Source of the DNA: Streptacidiphilus sp. P02-A3a
Lineage (GTDB): Bacteria > Actinomycetota > Actinomycetes > Streptomycetales > Streptomycetaceae
Assembly (NCBI RefSeq): GCF_014084105.1
Contig: NZ_CP048289.1
Span: 6,953,922-7,017,921 of the forward strand
Reading direction: 5' to 3'
Length of the DNA: 64,000 nucleotides
Below, piece by piece: positions 35,207 through 43,029 of the stretch (within the stretch, counting starts at the first letter, position 1; the number at the start of each line of letters is the position of its first letter). The notes under the pieces were generated by a model, which saw only the letters and a program-made list of their open reading frames with translations, did no database searches and had not been told where the DNA came from. Made by a program: the position numbers and the translations under genes.

Positions 35207-35880
35207 ACACCCAAGGGTCCATTGCCTCGCCCCTGGGCACCCGCCCGTGGTCGCACGACCCCTTCGCCGAGGCGATGCGCACCGGCAGCGGCCCGCTGTG
35301 GCTGCGCCGCGGCGATGGGCACCGGCATCCGCTGGAGGTCGAACGCTGGTGCGCCGCGCCCGACCCGGCCGACTGGACGCTGCTGTTCCGCTGCCTGGGG
35401 CGTGGCCTGCCCACCCTGGACCTGGGCTGCGGCCCGGGCCGCCTGATCGCCGCACTTCAGAGCTGCGGCCTGCCGGCCCTGGGCGTGGACATCACCCGCA
35501 CCGCGGTGCTGCGGGCCCGCGGGCTGGGCGGCAGCGCGCTGTGCCGCTCGGTCTTCGACCCGCTGCCCGGCGAGGGCCGCTGGGGCACCGCGCTGCTCGC
35601 CGACGGCAACCTCGGCATCGGCGGGGACCCGGCCGTACTGCTGCGGCGCAGCGCCGAACTCCTGGCACCGGGCGGACTGCTGCTGGTGGAGGTCGAACGC
35701 GGCGACCTGGACGAACGCGATACCGTCAGCGTCGAGGACGCCTTGGGACGCTGCGGCCCCCCGTTCCCCTGGGCCCGGCTGGGCTCGCGTGCCGCCGTCC
35801 GTTGCGCGGCCGGCGCGGGGTTCTCCCTCACCGACGCCTGGACCTGCCAGGGGCGGTACTTCCTCGCCCTGCGGCGGTGA
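35203..35880 (+). CDS. Class I SAM-dependent methyltransferase
   Basis: 225 residues from a GTG at 35203 that overlaps the previous stop (GTGA). The SAM site LDLGCGPGRLIAALQ lies near residue 72, with a motif II-like VDITRTAVLRAR and a motif III-like GGLLLVEVERG. The N-terminus (DPFAEAMRTGSGPLWLRRGDG) is typical of methyltransferases in this glycosyltransferase/molybdopterin cluster in streptomycetes, as far as I recall. It is cytosolic, probably methylating the product or carrier made by the neighbouring glycosyltransferases. Confidence 0.88.
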   Translation: MNTQGSIASPLGTRPWSHDPFAEAMRTGSGPLWLRRGDGHRHPLEVERWCAAPDPADWTLLFRCLGRGLPTLDLGCGPGRLIAALQSCGLPALGVDITRTAVLRARGLGGSALCRSVFDPLPGEGRWGTALLADGNLGIGGDPAVLLRRSAELLAPGGLLLVEVERGDLDERDTVSVEDALGRCGPPFPWARLGSRAAVRCAAGAGFSLTDAWTCQGRYFLALRR

Positions 35881-35972
35881 CCGCGTGCCCGGGCCCCGGC
35901 TGGTCCCTACCGAAGTCGAACGCCCGCCTGCCGAAGCGTCCCCAACGGCACGAGCGACTGGAGCGTGACGCC

Positions 35973-37727
35973 GTGTCCCTCAGCGACCCCGCCCGCCCAC
36001 CCGGCCCCAGCTCCCGCCGGTCCGCGACCTGGCCCTGTGTGCTGGCGCTGACGGCCCTGGTCGCGGCGCTGGCCGGCACCTTCACCAGCGGCGGCACCCT
36101 GGGCCACCGGGGGCCGCTGTACGGCTGGTACACCGCCGATACGGTGCTGTTCGCGCTCGCGGTCGTCCTGCTGCGCCGGGCACCGGCGCGCCGCACGGCC
36201 GCCCTGGTGCTGCTGGGCAGCCTGGCGGTCGCCCTGACCGGGCTGCTCGCCCCACCCCGGACCAGCGACGACGCCTACCGCTACCTGTGGGACGGGCAGG
36301 TCCAGGCCGCAGGCATCTCCCCGTACGCGGACGCCCCCACCGCCCCGGCCCTGGCCGACCTGCGGGTGCGGACCCCGGCGCTGTTCCCGGTCACGGGGAG
36401 CTGCACCGGCTGGGACCTGCACCGGGCCGACGGGATCTGCACCCACATCAACCGCCCCACGGTGCACACCATCTACCCGCCGGTCGCCGAGTTCTGGTTC
36501 CTCGGCCTGCACGAGGCCGGACGGCTCACCGGGCGTACCGGCGTCGGCCCGGCCCAGGCCGGCGGCGCGCTGCTCGTGGTGGCCACCACCGGCGCGCTGC
36601 TGCTGGTCCTGCGCCGCACCCGGGCGCCCGCGCATCGGGCCGCGCTGTGGGGCTGGTGCCCGGGGGTGGCCGCCTGGGCCGTCAACGACGCGCACGTGGA
36701 CACCCTGGGGGCGCTGCTGATGGTCTGCGGCCTGGGCCTGGTGCACGGCAGGAGGCGCGGCACGGGCGGGGTGCTGCTCGGCCTGGCCACCGGGACCAAG
36801 CTGATCCCGGTGCTGGCGCTGCCGGGCGCGATGTCGGGCTCGCTCGCCAGGGGCCGCAGGGTCAGCGCGCGCGACCTGCTGCTGCCGGGTGCCGCCGGGC
36901 TCACCTTCCTGCTCAGCTACACGCCCTACGTGATCGCCTCGGGCCTGGGCGTGCTCGGGTTCCTGCCGGGCTACCTCCAGGAGCAGGGCTACGACCAGGG
37001 CACCGGCTTCGGCCTGCTGACCCTGCTGGACATCCCGCAGCCGCTGCTGCCCGCGACCGTCGCCGCCGTGCTGCTGGCCGTGGTGCTGTACACGCTGCGG
37101 TACGGTGACCCGGCCGCGCCGTGGCGCGGCGCACTGCTGGTCACCGGCACCGCGCTGTTCCTGGCCGCGCCCGGCTACCCGTGGTACGCACTGCTGGTGG
37201 TGGCCCTGGTCGCGATCGACGGCCGCTGGGAGTGGCTGGCCGTGCCCGTGGCGGGGGAGGCCATGTACCTGTCCGCCGGTGCGCTCCAGCAGCAGGCGTA
37301 CATGGCAGCGCTGTACCTGGTGCTGATCGGCGCGGCGGTACGCGGGCTCGGCCGCACCGCGCGGACCTGTGCCCCGCCCGGGGCCCGACTGCTGCCGCTG
37401 TCAGTGCTGCGGCCCGCTGCGGCCGCCCGTCCGCTCGCCGGTACCGTCGCGCTTCGGATCGCGCCTGCGGTCGGTCCGGAGCATGGCGCACAGCAGGCAC
37501 AGTGCGGAGGCGGCGAACAGGGCGGCGGTGATCAGCAGCCAGTGTCCGAGGAAGGTGTCCGGGTCCAGGCCGGTGGTGAGGTGGTAACCGGGGACCCGGC
37601 GCAGGATCAGCGGGTACCAGACGACCAGCAGCAGCAGCGAGACGAAGCCGGGGATCCGGACGTAGTTGATCCAGCCGCTGACCGCCCACGGGTGGCCTCC
37701 GCGCCGGGCGGGGAGCAGGAGCTGTAG
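35973..37727 (+). CDS. Multi-membrane glycosyltransferase (GT87/mannosyltransferase-like)
   Basis: 584 residues from a GTG at 35973 with GGAG upstream. About ten to twelve hydrophobic helices. The first periplasmic loop has the GT-C acidic motif: RTSDDAYRYLWDGQVQA near residue 91 (DD, as in polyprenol-phosphate mannosyltransferases), followed by INRPTVHTIYPPVAEFWF. It probably transfers a sugar from a lipid carrier outside the membrane. The last ~109 codons (37401-37727) lie antisense over the 3' end of the convergent membrane-protein gene and read as Gln/Gly-rich low complexity, so the functional protein probably ends near residue 475 plus an irrelevant tail. It follows the methyltransferase by 92 nt. 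Confidence 0.85.
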   Translation: MSLSDPARPPGPSSRRSATWPCVLALTALVAALAGTFTSGGTLGHRGPLYGWYTADTVLFALAVVLLRRAPARRTAALVLLGSLAVALTGLLAPPRTSDDAYRYLWDGQVQAAGISPYADAPTAPALADLRVRTPALFPVTGSCTGWDLHRADGICTHINRPTVHTIYPPVAEFWFLGLHEAGRLTGRTGVGPAQAGGALLVVATTGALLLVLRRTRAPAHRAALWGWCPGVAAWAVNDAHVDTLGALLMVCGLGLVHGRRRGTGGVLLGLATGTKLIPVLALPGAMSGSLARGRRVSARDLLLPGAAGLTFLLSYTPYVIASGLGVLGFLPGYLQEQGYDQGTGFGLLTLLDIPQPLLPATVAAVLLAVVLYTLRYGDPAAPWRGALLVTGTALFLAAPGYPWYALLVVALVAIDGRWEWLAVPVAGEAMYLSAGALQQQAYMAALYLVLIGAAVRGLGRTARTCAPPGARLLPLSVLRPAAAARPLAGTVALRIAPAVGPEHGAQQAQCGGGEQGGGDQQPVSEEGVRVQAGGEVVTGDPAQDQRVPDDQQQQRDEAGDPDVVDPAADRPRVASAPGGEQEL

Positions 37728-37922
37728 CGCGCGGTCGGTGAGGGTGTAGAGCGGGAGCAGCACCAGGTCGTGCAGCAGGGCGGCGGCGACGAACCAGACC
37801 GCGACCCGGACGGTGTCGCCCTTCAGCAGCCGCACTCCGGCGTACAGGGCCAGTGCGAAGGAGCACAGCACGAGCAGCAGGTGCAGCGGGGAGGCGCCGT
37901 AGCGGGCGCGGAACCCGCTCAT
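37401..37922 (-). CDS. Five-helix membrane protein
   Basis: 173 residues; the ATG at 37922 overlaps the stop of the upstream molybdopterin-protein gene (ATGA), so the two are coupled. Hydrophobic segments: LLLVLCSFALALYAG, TVRVAVWFVAAALLHDLVLLP, YVRIPGFVSLLLLVVWY and LLITAALFAASALCLLCAML. The C-terminus is basic. The family is not named with confidence; it may be a membrane partner for the oxidoreductase, for instance in quinone contact. Its last 327 bp overlap the convergent glycosyltransferase gene. Confidence 0.78.
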   Translation of the reverse strand: MSGFRARYGASPLHLLLVLCSFALALYAGVRLLKGDTVRVAVWFVAAALLHDLVLLPLYTLTDRALQLLLPARRGGHPWAVSGWINYVRIPGFVSLLLLVVWYPLILRRVPGYHLTTGLDPDTFLGHWLLITAALFAASALCLLCAMLRTDRRRDPKRDGTGERTGGRSGPQH

Positions 37923-39391
37923 GAGGTGGCTCCGAAGGTCAGCCGGGTGACCCACTTGGTGTTGTGCACACCGGGGTTGGCCGGGACGATGATCCGCGCC
38001 GGGTAGCCGTGGTCCGGTGACAGGTCGGCGCCGTTGACCCGCAGCGCGAGCAGCGACCGCGGGTCGTGGACCTGGTTGGCTCGCAGCACGGTGGAACTGA
38101 AGGAGCCGCCGCGTTCTACCGATTCGACGAAGACCTCCGGTGCCTGCCCGGGGAAGCCGGCCATGGCGGCCAGGTCCCGTAGCCGCACCCCGCTCCAGTG
38201 CTGGTCGCTGGTGGACCAGCCCTCCACGCAGGCGATCGGCAGGGCTGCCTCGTGCTGGTCCAGTGCCAGCACCTGCTCCCGGGTCATGACCTTCTCAAAC
38301 CCGGGCCCGCGGACCACCAGCCGCCACGCCGGGCCGATGTCGGCCGCGCGGATGCCGACCGACGCGGCGGTCTTGTTGATCTGGAAGCCGTTGGCTCCGC
38401 TGCCGGGCTCCTGGCCGTGCGGCGCGAGCAGGGCGGTCCGGCGCAGCGAACCGCCGATGCTCTGACCGGCCGTCACCGCGAACAGCACCAGCGAGCCCAG
38501 GCCCACCGTGCCGAGCGCGCCGCGCCGGGAGAGGGTGGCAGGGGCGGGGCGGGGGGAGACCAGGCCGGTGGCGTCCGGCGGCTCGGGCCGGGTCCCGGCC
38601 GCGGGGGTACGCAGTTCGGTACGCAGTCGGCGGCTGCGCAGGGCGCGGACCATCACTGGGATCCGGAAGGCCGTGTGGACGACGAAGGCGCCGATGAAGA
38701 CCCACGCGCCGTAGAAGTGCAGGGTGTAGAACGAGCCGGGGAAGATGTAGTGCAGCTGGATGTTGAGCAGGCCGGTGACGAACTCGAACAGGGCGCCGCC
38801 GACGAGCAGCAGCAGCGACAGCCGATCCAGGGCGTGGGAGAGTGACCGCACCGGCGGCCAGGAGAACAGCCTGGGGATCACCGACCACAGCTTGGCCAGC
38901 AGCACCGGGACCAGTACCACCCCGAGGGTGACGTGCACGCCCTGGTTGAGCCGGTAGAGCCAGGACGGGTCGGTCGGCCAGGAGAACAGGTAGAACCCGA
39001 GCCAGCCCTTGTCCGGGGTCTGGTCGTTGACCGCCGCCAGGTCCGGGTTGTAGGCGGCGTAGGACAGCAGGCCGGTCACGAACATCAGCGGAATGCCGAC
39101 CAGCAGGACCAGCCCGAAGACCGAGGTCAGCCACGGTCCCCGGATCGGACTGCGCCAGAACTCCGGGCGGCTCGGACCGGGCGGCGGCCCCCCGCCGAGC
39201 GCGGCCCGGAGCCGTCCCCCCTTCGACGACGGCTGTTCGGCCTTGCCCCGTAGCCGCATCGGGGTACTGCCCCGTGCCTCGGGCGGCGGGCCTGCGGGAT
39301 CGGTGCTGGGCCCGACAGCGGCGTTCATCCCGGGGGCGGTCCGGGCGGGCGGGGGTGGCGGAACGTCAGAGCTGTTGTCGTCGGCGTCCAT
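37919..39391 (-). CDS. Cytochrome-b561-like/molybdopterin-dependent oxidoreductase fusion
   Basis: 490 residues from the ATG at 39391 (AGGA upstream). A Pro-rich cytoplasmic start is followed by four or five membrane helices (about 90-255) with histidines placed for heme (LNQGVHVTLG, LHFYGAWVFIGAFVVH), then another helix (GTVGLGSLVLFAVTA). The sulfite-oxidase-fold domain spans about 330-490, with the molybdenum-ligand Cys in LPIACVEGWSTSDQHW, the substrate-site RGGSFSSTVLRANQ and a GYPARIIVPANPGVHNTKWV end. The redox domain sits outside the cell, with electrons passing to or from the heme helices. It is coupled to the next membrane-protein gene. The substrate is unknown. Confidence 0.88.
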   Translation of the reverse strand: MDADDNSSDVPPPPPARTAPGMNAAVGPSTDPAGPPPEARGSTPMRLRGKAEQPSSKGGRLRAALGGGPPPGPSRPEFWRSPIRGPWLTSVFGLVLLVGIPLMFVTGLLSYAAYNPDLAAVNDQTPDKGWLGFYLFSWPTDPSWLYRLNQGVHVTLGVVLVPVLLAKLWSVIPRLFSWPPVRSLSHALDRLSLLLLVGGALFEFVTGLLNIQLHYIFPGSFYTLHFYGAWVFIGAFVVHTAFRIPVMVRALRSRRLRTELRTPAAGTRPEPPDATGLVSPRPAPATLSRRGALGTVGLGSLVLFAVTAGQSIGGSLRRTALLAPHGQEPGSGANGFQINKTAASVGIRAADIGPAWRLVVRGPGFEKVMTREQVLALDQHEAALPIACVEGWSTSDQHWSGVRLRDLAAMAGFPGQAPEVFVESVERGGSFSSTVLRANQVHDPRSLLALRVNGADLSPDHGYPARIIVPANPGVHNTKWVTRLTFGATS

Positions 39392-39615
39392 GGTTCGATT
39401 CCTTGACGGGTGAGGCCGCGGCGGTCGGCCACGCTGGCACGACCGTAAGCCACCAGGGGAGATATCGGCTGAAGCGACTCATTACGACACTCTGACGTCC
39501 TACCGGCATGCCTTGATCGAGGCCGGGCCGACCGGGCTAGCCTGAGATTCGAGATCGGCTCTGGCCGCTCAGAACAACCAGGGCCATGCCGACGGAACCA
39601 CCCGAACGGGGAGTC

Positions 39616-40437
39616 ATGAGCGGGACAGCACAGCAGGCACCCTCTGCGGACATCGCCGTCATCGGCGGCAGCGGCTTCTACGAACTCCTCTCCGATGCGG
39701 CACAGTTCGAGGTGGACACCCCCTTCGGCACCCCCTCGGACAGCATCGCGATCGGCACCGTGGCCGACCGCACCGTCGCCTTCCTGCCCCGCCACGGTCG
39801 CGCGCACCAGCTGCCGCCGCACCGGATCAACTACCGCGCCAACCTGTGGGCCCTGCGCTCACTCGGCGTGCGCCAGGTCCTGGCGCCCTGCGCCGTCGGC
39901 TCACTGCGACGCGACCTGGGCCCGGGCTCCCTCGTCGTACCGGACCAACTGGTGGACCGCACCAGCGGCCGCATCCAGACCTACTACGACCAGGGCGCCG
40001 TCCACGTCTCCTTCGCCGACCCCTACTGCGCCACCGGCCGCACCGCAGTGCTCAAGGCCGCAGCCGACACCGGTACCCAGGTGCACGACGGCGGAACCAT
40101 GGTCGTCGTCGAAGGCCCACGCTTCTCCACCCGCGCGGAGTCCCGGTGGTTCGCCGCCGCCGGGTGGGACCTGGTCAACATGACCGGCCACCCCGAGGCC
40201 CTCCTCGCCCGCGAACTCGAACTCTGCTACACCGCCGTGGCCCTGGTCACCGACTACGACGCCGGCCTCGACGCGACCGGGAGCGTCAGCCAGGAGGAGG
40301 TCTTCCGCGTCTTCGCCCAGAACACCGAACGCCTCAAGGACCTCGTCCTCAAGGCCATCACGGAACTGCCGCAGCAACGCAACTGCCCCTGTGCCCAGGC
40401 CCTGCGGGGCCTGGAACTACCCTTCGAACTCCCCTGA
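39616..40437 (+). CDS. S-methyl-5'-thioadenosine phosphorylase
   Basis: 273 residues from the ATG at 39616, after a close CGGGGAG; an ATG at 39586 would add ten residues. Purine-nucleoside-phosphorylase class motifs: IAVIGGSGFYELL, phosphate-binding RHGRAHQLPPHRINYRAN, VVVEGPRFSTRAESRWF, NMTGHPEALLARELELCY and the purine-site Asp in VTDYDAGLD. It cleaves methylthioadenosine with phosphate to adenine and methylthioribose-1-phosphate in methionine salvage. The MTGHPEA version of the substrate loop differs from the MTTCPE common in eukaryotic enzymes, so related 6-oxopurine substrates cannot be excluded. Monocistronic, divergent from the molybdopterin operon. Confidence 0.88.
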   Translation: MSGTAQQAPSADIAVIGGSGFYELLSDAAQFEVDTPFGTPSDSIAIGTVADRTVAFLPRHGRAHQLPPHRINYRANLWALRSLGVRQVLAPCAVGSLRRDLGPGSLVVPDQLVDRTSGRIQTYYDQGAVHVSFADPYCATGRTAVLKAAADTGTQVHDGGTMVVVEGPRFSTRAESRWFAAAGWDLVNMTGHPEALLARELELCYTAVALVTDYDAGLDATGSVSQEEVFRVFAQNTERLKDLVLKAITELPQQRNCPCAQALRGLELPFELP

Positions 40438-40470
40438 CACTGCTCGCCGCCGTTCTCGTGCTCCCCGAGG

Positions 40471-40887
40471 TCAGGACTTGGAGGCAAAGAGCTCCAGCGC
40501 GATGTTGTCCGGGTCGCGGAACTCCAGGATGTACCCGGCGCCGATGTCCTTGATGCCCTGGTGTGGGATTCCCAGGCTGTCGAGGACGGTCAGTGCCTGC
40601 CGCAGCTCGGCGTGGTCCTCGACCGAGAAGCTGATGTGATCGAGACCTACGCGTTCCTCGTCGAAGCGGTCCGTTGCCACCGGGCGCAGCCCCAGCAGGG
40701 ACTGGCCGAGTTGATAGATCACCCCGCCGTACAGGAAGGAGAGCTGTTCCCGGGTCTGCTCGTCCGCGTCCGGCGGGAGTTCGAGGGCCACGGGGAGTCC
40801 GAAGACGGCGTCGTAGAACGCGCGCGAGCGGGCGATGTCGGTGACGGTGAGGCGGACATGCGCGAACGCACGGGGAGTGATGGCCAT
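40471..40887 (-). CDS. VOC-fold (glyoxalase/bleomycin-resistance-like) protein
   Basis: 138 residues from the ATG at 40887; an earlier TTG is less likely. It shows two beta-alpha-beta-beta-beta repeats: FAHVRLTVTDIARSRAFYD with a metal-type His, and GLDHISFSVEDHAELRQALTVLDSLG, ending YILEFRDPDNIALELFA with the C-terminal Glu. Such proteins bind a metal and act as dioxygenases, isomerases or drug-binding proteins; the substrate is unknown. It converges on the MTA phosphorylase gene, 33 bp away. Confidence 0.85.
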   Translation of the reverse strand: MAITPRAFAHVRLTVTDIARSRAFYDAVFGLPVALELPPDADEQTREQLSFLYGGVIYQLGQSLLGLRPVATDRFDEERVGLDHISFSVEDHAELRQALTVLDSLGIPHQGIKDIGAGYILEFRDPDNIALELFASKS

Positions 40888-40981
40888 GGTTGCATAATGC
40901 CCTGGCAACCGGGTCGGGATCGCGACGGAAACACCGGAAAGACGAAATTCCTGTGTTCTCGATCGTTCTTCTCATCCTGCC

Positions 40982-41395
40982 CTACCGTCTGCGCGGCACG
41001 AGTCCGGTCTCGAAGGCGATGATCGCCAGCTGGACGCGGTCCCGAGCCTTGAGCTTGGCGAACAGACGCGCGACATGAGTCTTCGCTGTCGCCGCGCTGA
41101 TCACCAACCGCTCGGCTATCTCGGTGTTCGACAGTCCCTGTCCGACCAGTGCCAGCACCTCGCGCTCCCGGTCGGTGATCCCCGCGAGGAGACGTGGGTC
41201 CGCGGCGGGCTCGGCGTCCGGTTCGGGGACCGCGGGGCCGGAGGTTCCGGCGAAGTCCGCGATCAGCCGCCGGGTCACGCTCGGCGCGATCAACGCGTCA
41301 CCGGCCGCCACCACGCGGATCGCGTCCAGGATCGCGTCCAGGGCCATGCTCTTGAGCAGGAATCCGCTGGCCCCGGCGCGCAGTGCGCCGTAATC
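40982..41395 (-). pseudogene. NarL/FixJ response regulator lacking its receiver domain
   Basis: The readable part starts at GALRAGASGFLLKSMALD, which corresponds to the end of a receiver domain (the Lys of the switch region is present), and continues through a full LuxR-type helix-turn-helix (ITDREREVLALVGQGLSNTEIAERL, AATAKTHVARLFAKL). The phosphorylation Asp and most of the receiver are gone. The breakpoint near 41390 joins a 5'-truncated ABC permease read in the opposite direction. Confidence 0.8.
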
Positions 41396-41686
41396 GGCAT
41401 GGCGATCGGCGCACTGGTCCGCCACCCGGCCGGTGCGGTCACCGCCACCTGGAGCGCGCTGCTCTTCGTGCCCCAGCTGCTGGGCAGCGGGTCGATCAAC
41501 CTGCCCACCACGGTCGAAGGCATGCCGGTGCAGCTGTGGACGGCGATCTCGCACACGCAACCGCCGTCCCCGCGACCGGCCCCGCTGGCACCGGCCCCCG
41601 TGGCCTGGCTGCTGTACGCGGCTTGGCCGATGACCGCCATGGCCGTCACGGTCTGGGTCGTGCGCCGACGGGATGTGCCTTCGTAA
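41391..41686 (+). pseudogene. 3' fragment of an ABC-2 type transporter permease
   Basis: IGMAIGALVRHPAGAVTATW, LLFVPQLLG and a final MTAMAVTVWVVRRRDVPS match the last three membrane segments of ABC-2 permeases common in streptomycetes. No start or N-terminal helices remain. It abuts the truncated response regulator head-to-head, consistent with one deletion that removed both 5' ends of a divergent pair. Confidence 0.65.
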
Positions 41687-41792
41687 CTTGGACGGTCTCC
41701 ACCAGCAGCACTCCGGACCGCCTGCGGGACCACGCGGACAGACGGTACGACCCGAGCGGCCGGGCCGCACGCGCGTCGCAGCGGGACGCGGA

Positions 41793-42965
41793 ATGATGCG
41801 GGGTATGGACATGGGTGTGCGGAGGGTGCTGGTCTTCCCGCGAGAGGCAGCGGCCCGCGAGGTCGCTCGTGAACTGGCGGCCGCGGGATGCCGGTTCGTA
41901 GCGGTCCGTGCGAACAAGGGCGAGAGGCTGTGGAACGTCTCCTCCCTCGCCGTCTACCCGGTACCCGAGGCCGGACCCGAGCATCTGGAGCCTCTCCTGC
42001 AACACGAGAAGCGCAGGCTCGCAGCGTTGGCCCGCCGCCGTGGCGGTGCCCTGCTCACGCACGTCCACAGTTCGGCGGGCGGTGTACCTGCCTTCCCCCG
42101 TGACGGACTCGTACACGAGGACGCCACGGCCCGCATCGCGCTCCCCGACCCGATGCCGCCGGGCCCACGGCCACTGCCGCCGGGCGCACCGCGGTGGGAA
42201 TGCCTGGACTTCGGGGACCCGGGGGTGGAGATCCGTGAGGCGGTCGCCGTGGCGAAGCGGATGTACGGATCACACGGTGGCGCACCGCAACTCCTTCAGT
42301 TCCTCATGGACGACGCCTTCCTCGAAGAGATCGAAGAACCTGGCGGGAGCACCCGGGAGTTCCTGGCGGACCTGGTCCAGATGGCACATCACATGCCCAC
42401 CCGGGACGGCGGCGCGGTGCTGATCATCCCCTACCTGGCCGAACTCGCCCGCTCGCAGGCCCTTTCGTCAGGAGCCCGAACGAGCCTTCTCCACGTGCTG
42501 CTCGGCTTCGCCTCGCAACTCGACGCCGTGACCGCCCGCTCCGCCGACTGGAGCGCGATGGGCGGCCGGGTCGAACTCCGGCACTTCACACGTCTGCGAG
42601 ACGCGGCGGTGGCACAGGTTCCGAGTCTCATCCTGCTGTGGGACCGCGAGAGCGACGCCGCTCGCTTCGTACTGGTGTCACTCGCAACCTTCTGCCCGGC
42701 GCAGACCGCGTCCCTCGTGCGTCCCCGCCTGACCGACATCCCGGCGCCTCGGGGCAGCGACCGCGGCGACGCACTGGCCCTGGCGGCTGCCCTGCTCGGT
42801 GAGGACACTGACGCCCTGGACATGGCGTTGCATCAGACAGCTGCTTGGGACAGCTCCCTCGCCGAACAACTCGAAAACCCGCATACCCCCCGCCCCCAGG
42901 CTGCCCGCGCGGCCCTGGCAGCCTGCGTCACACGAGCCCTCCCCGATGCCATGCAACTCCCCTAG
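41793..42965 (+). CDS. Uncharacterised 390-aa protein
   Basis: The start is one of several in-frame ATGs at 41793, 41796, 41805 and 41811 (MMRGMDMGVRRVLVF); none has a clearly superior ribosome site. Soluble, with no signal peptide. The N-terminal ~100 residues have a ferredoxin-like alternation (RRVLVFPREAAAREVARELAAAG); the middle has an acidic patch (WECLDFGDPGVEIREAV) and helical repeats (ELARSQALSSGARTSLLHVLLGFASQL). The C-terminal half is helical, HEAT-like in look. I do not recognise a family. It is an isolated gene between the scar at 41.4-41.7 kb and the DUF1254 gene on the other strand. Confidence 0.72.
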   Translation: MMRGMDMGVRRVLVFPREAAAREVARELAAAGCRFVAVRANKGERLWNVSSLAVYPVPEAGPEHLEPLLQHEKRRLAALARRRGGALLTHVHSSAGGVPAFPRDGLVHEDATARIALPDPMPPGPRPLPPGAPRWECLDFGDPGVEIREAVAVAKRMYGSHGGAPQLLQFLMDDAFLEEIEEPGGSTREFLADLVQMAHHMPTRDGGAVLIIPYLAELARSQALSSGARTSLLHVLLGFASQLDAVTARSADWSAMGGRVELRHFTRLRDAAVAQVPSLILLWDRESDAARFVLVSLATFCPAQTASLVRPRLTDIPAPRGSDRGDALALAAALLGEDTDALDMALHQTAAWDSSLAEQLENPHTPRPQAARAALAACVTRALPDAMQLP

Positions 42966-43029
42966 ACGAGGCAGCCGCTTGCCCACGTCAGGTGCGTGAA
43001 AGCAGCCTGGGAGCGGGAGGAGTCGTCAG

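Noticed and set aside
41075-41390. Start of the ABC permease gene in the left part of its open frame
   Set aside because: Residues left of about 41390 are antisense to the response regulator and unlike any permease.
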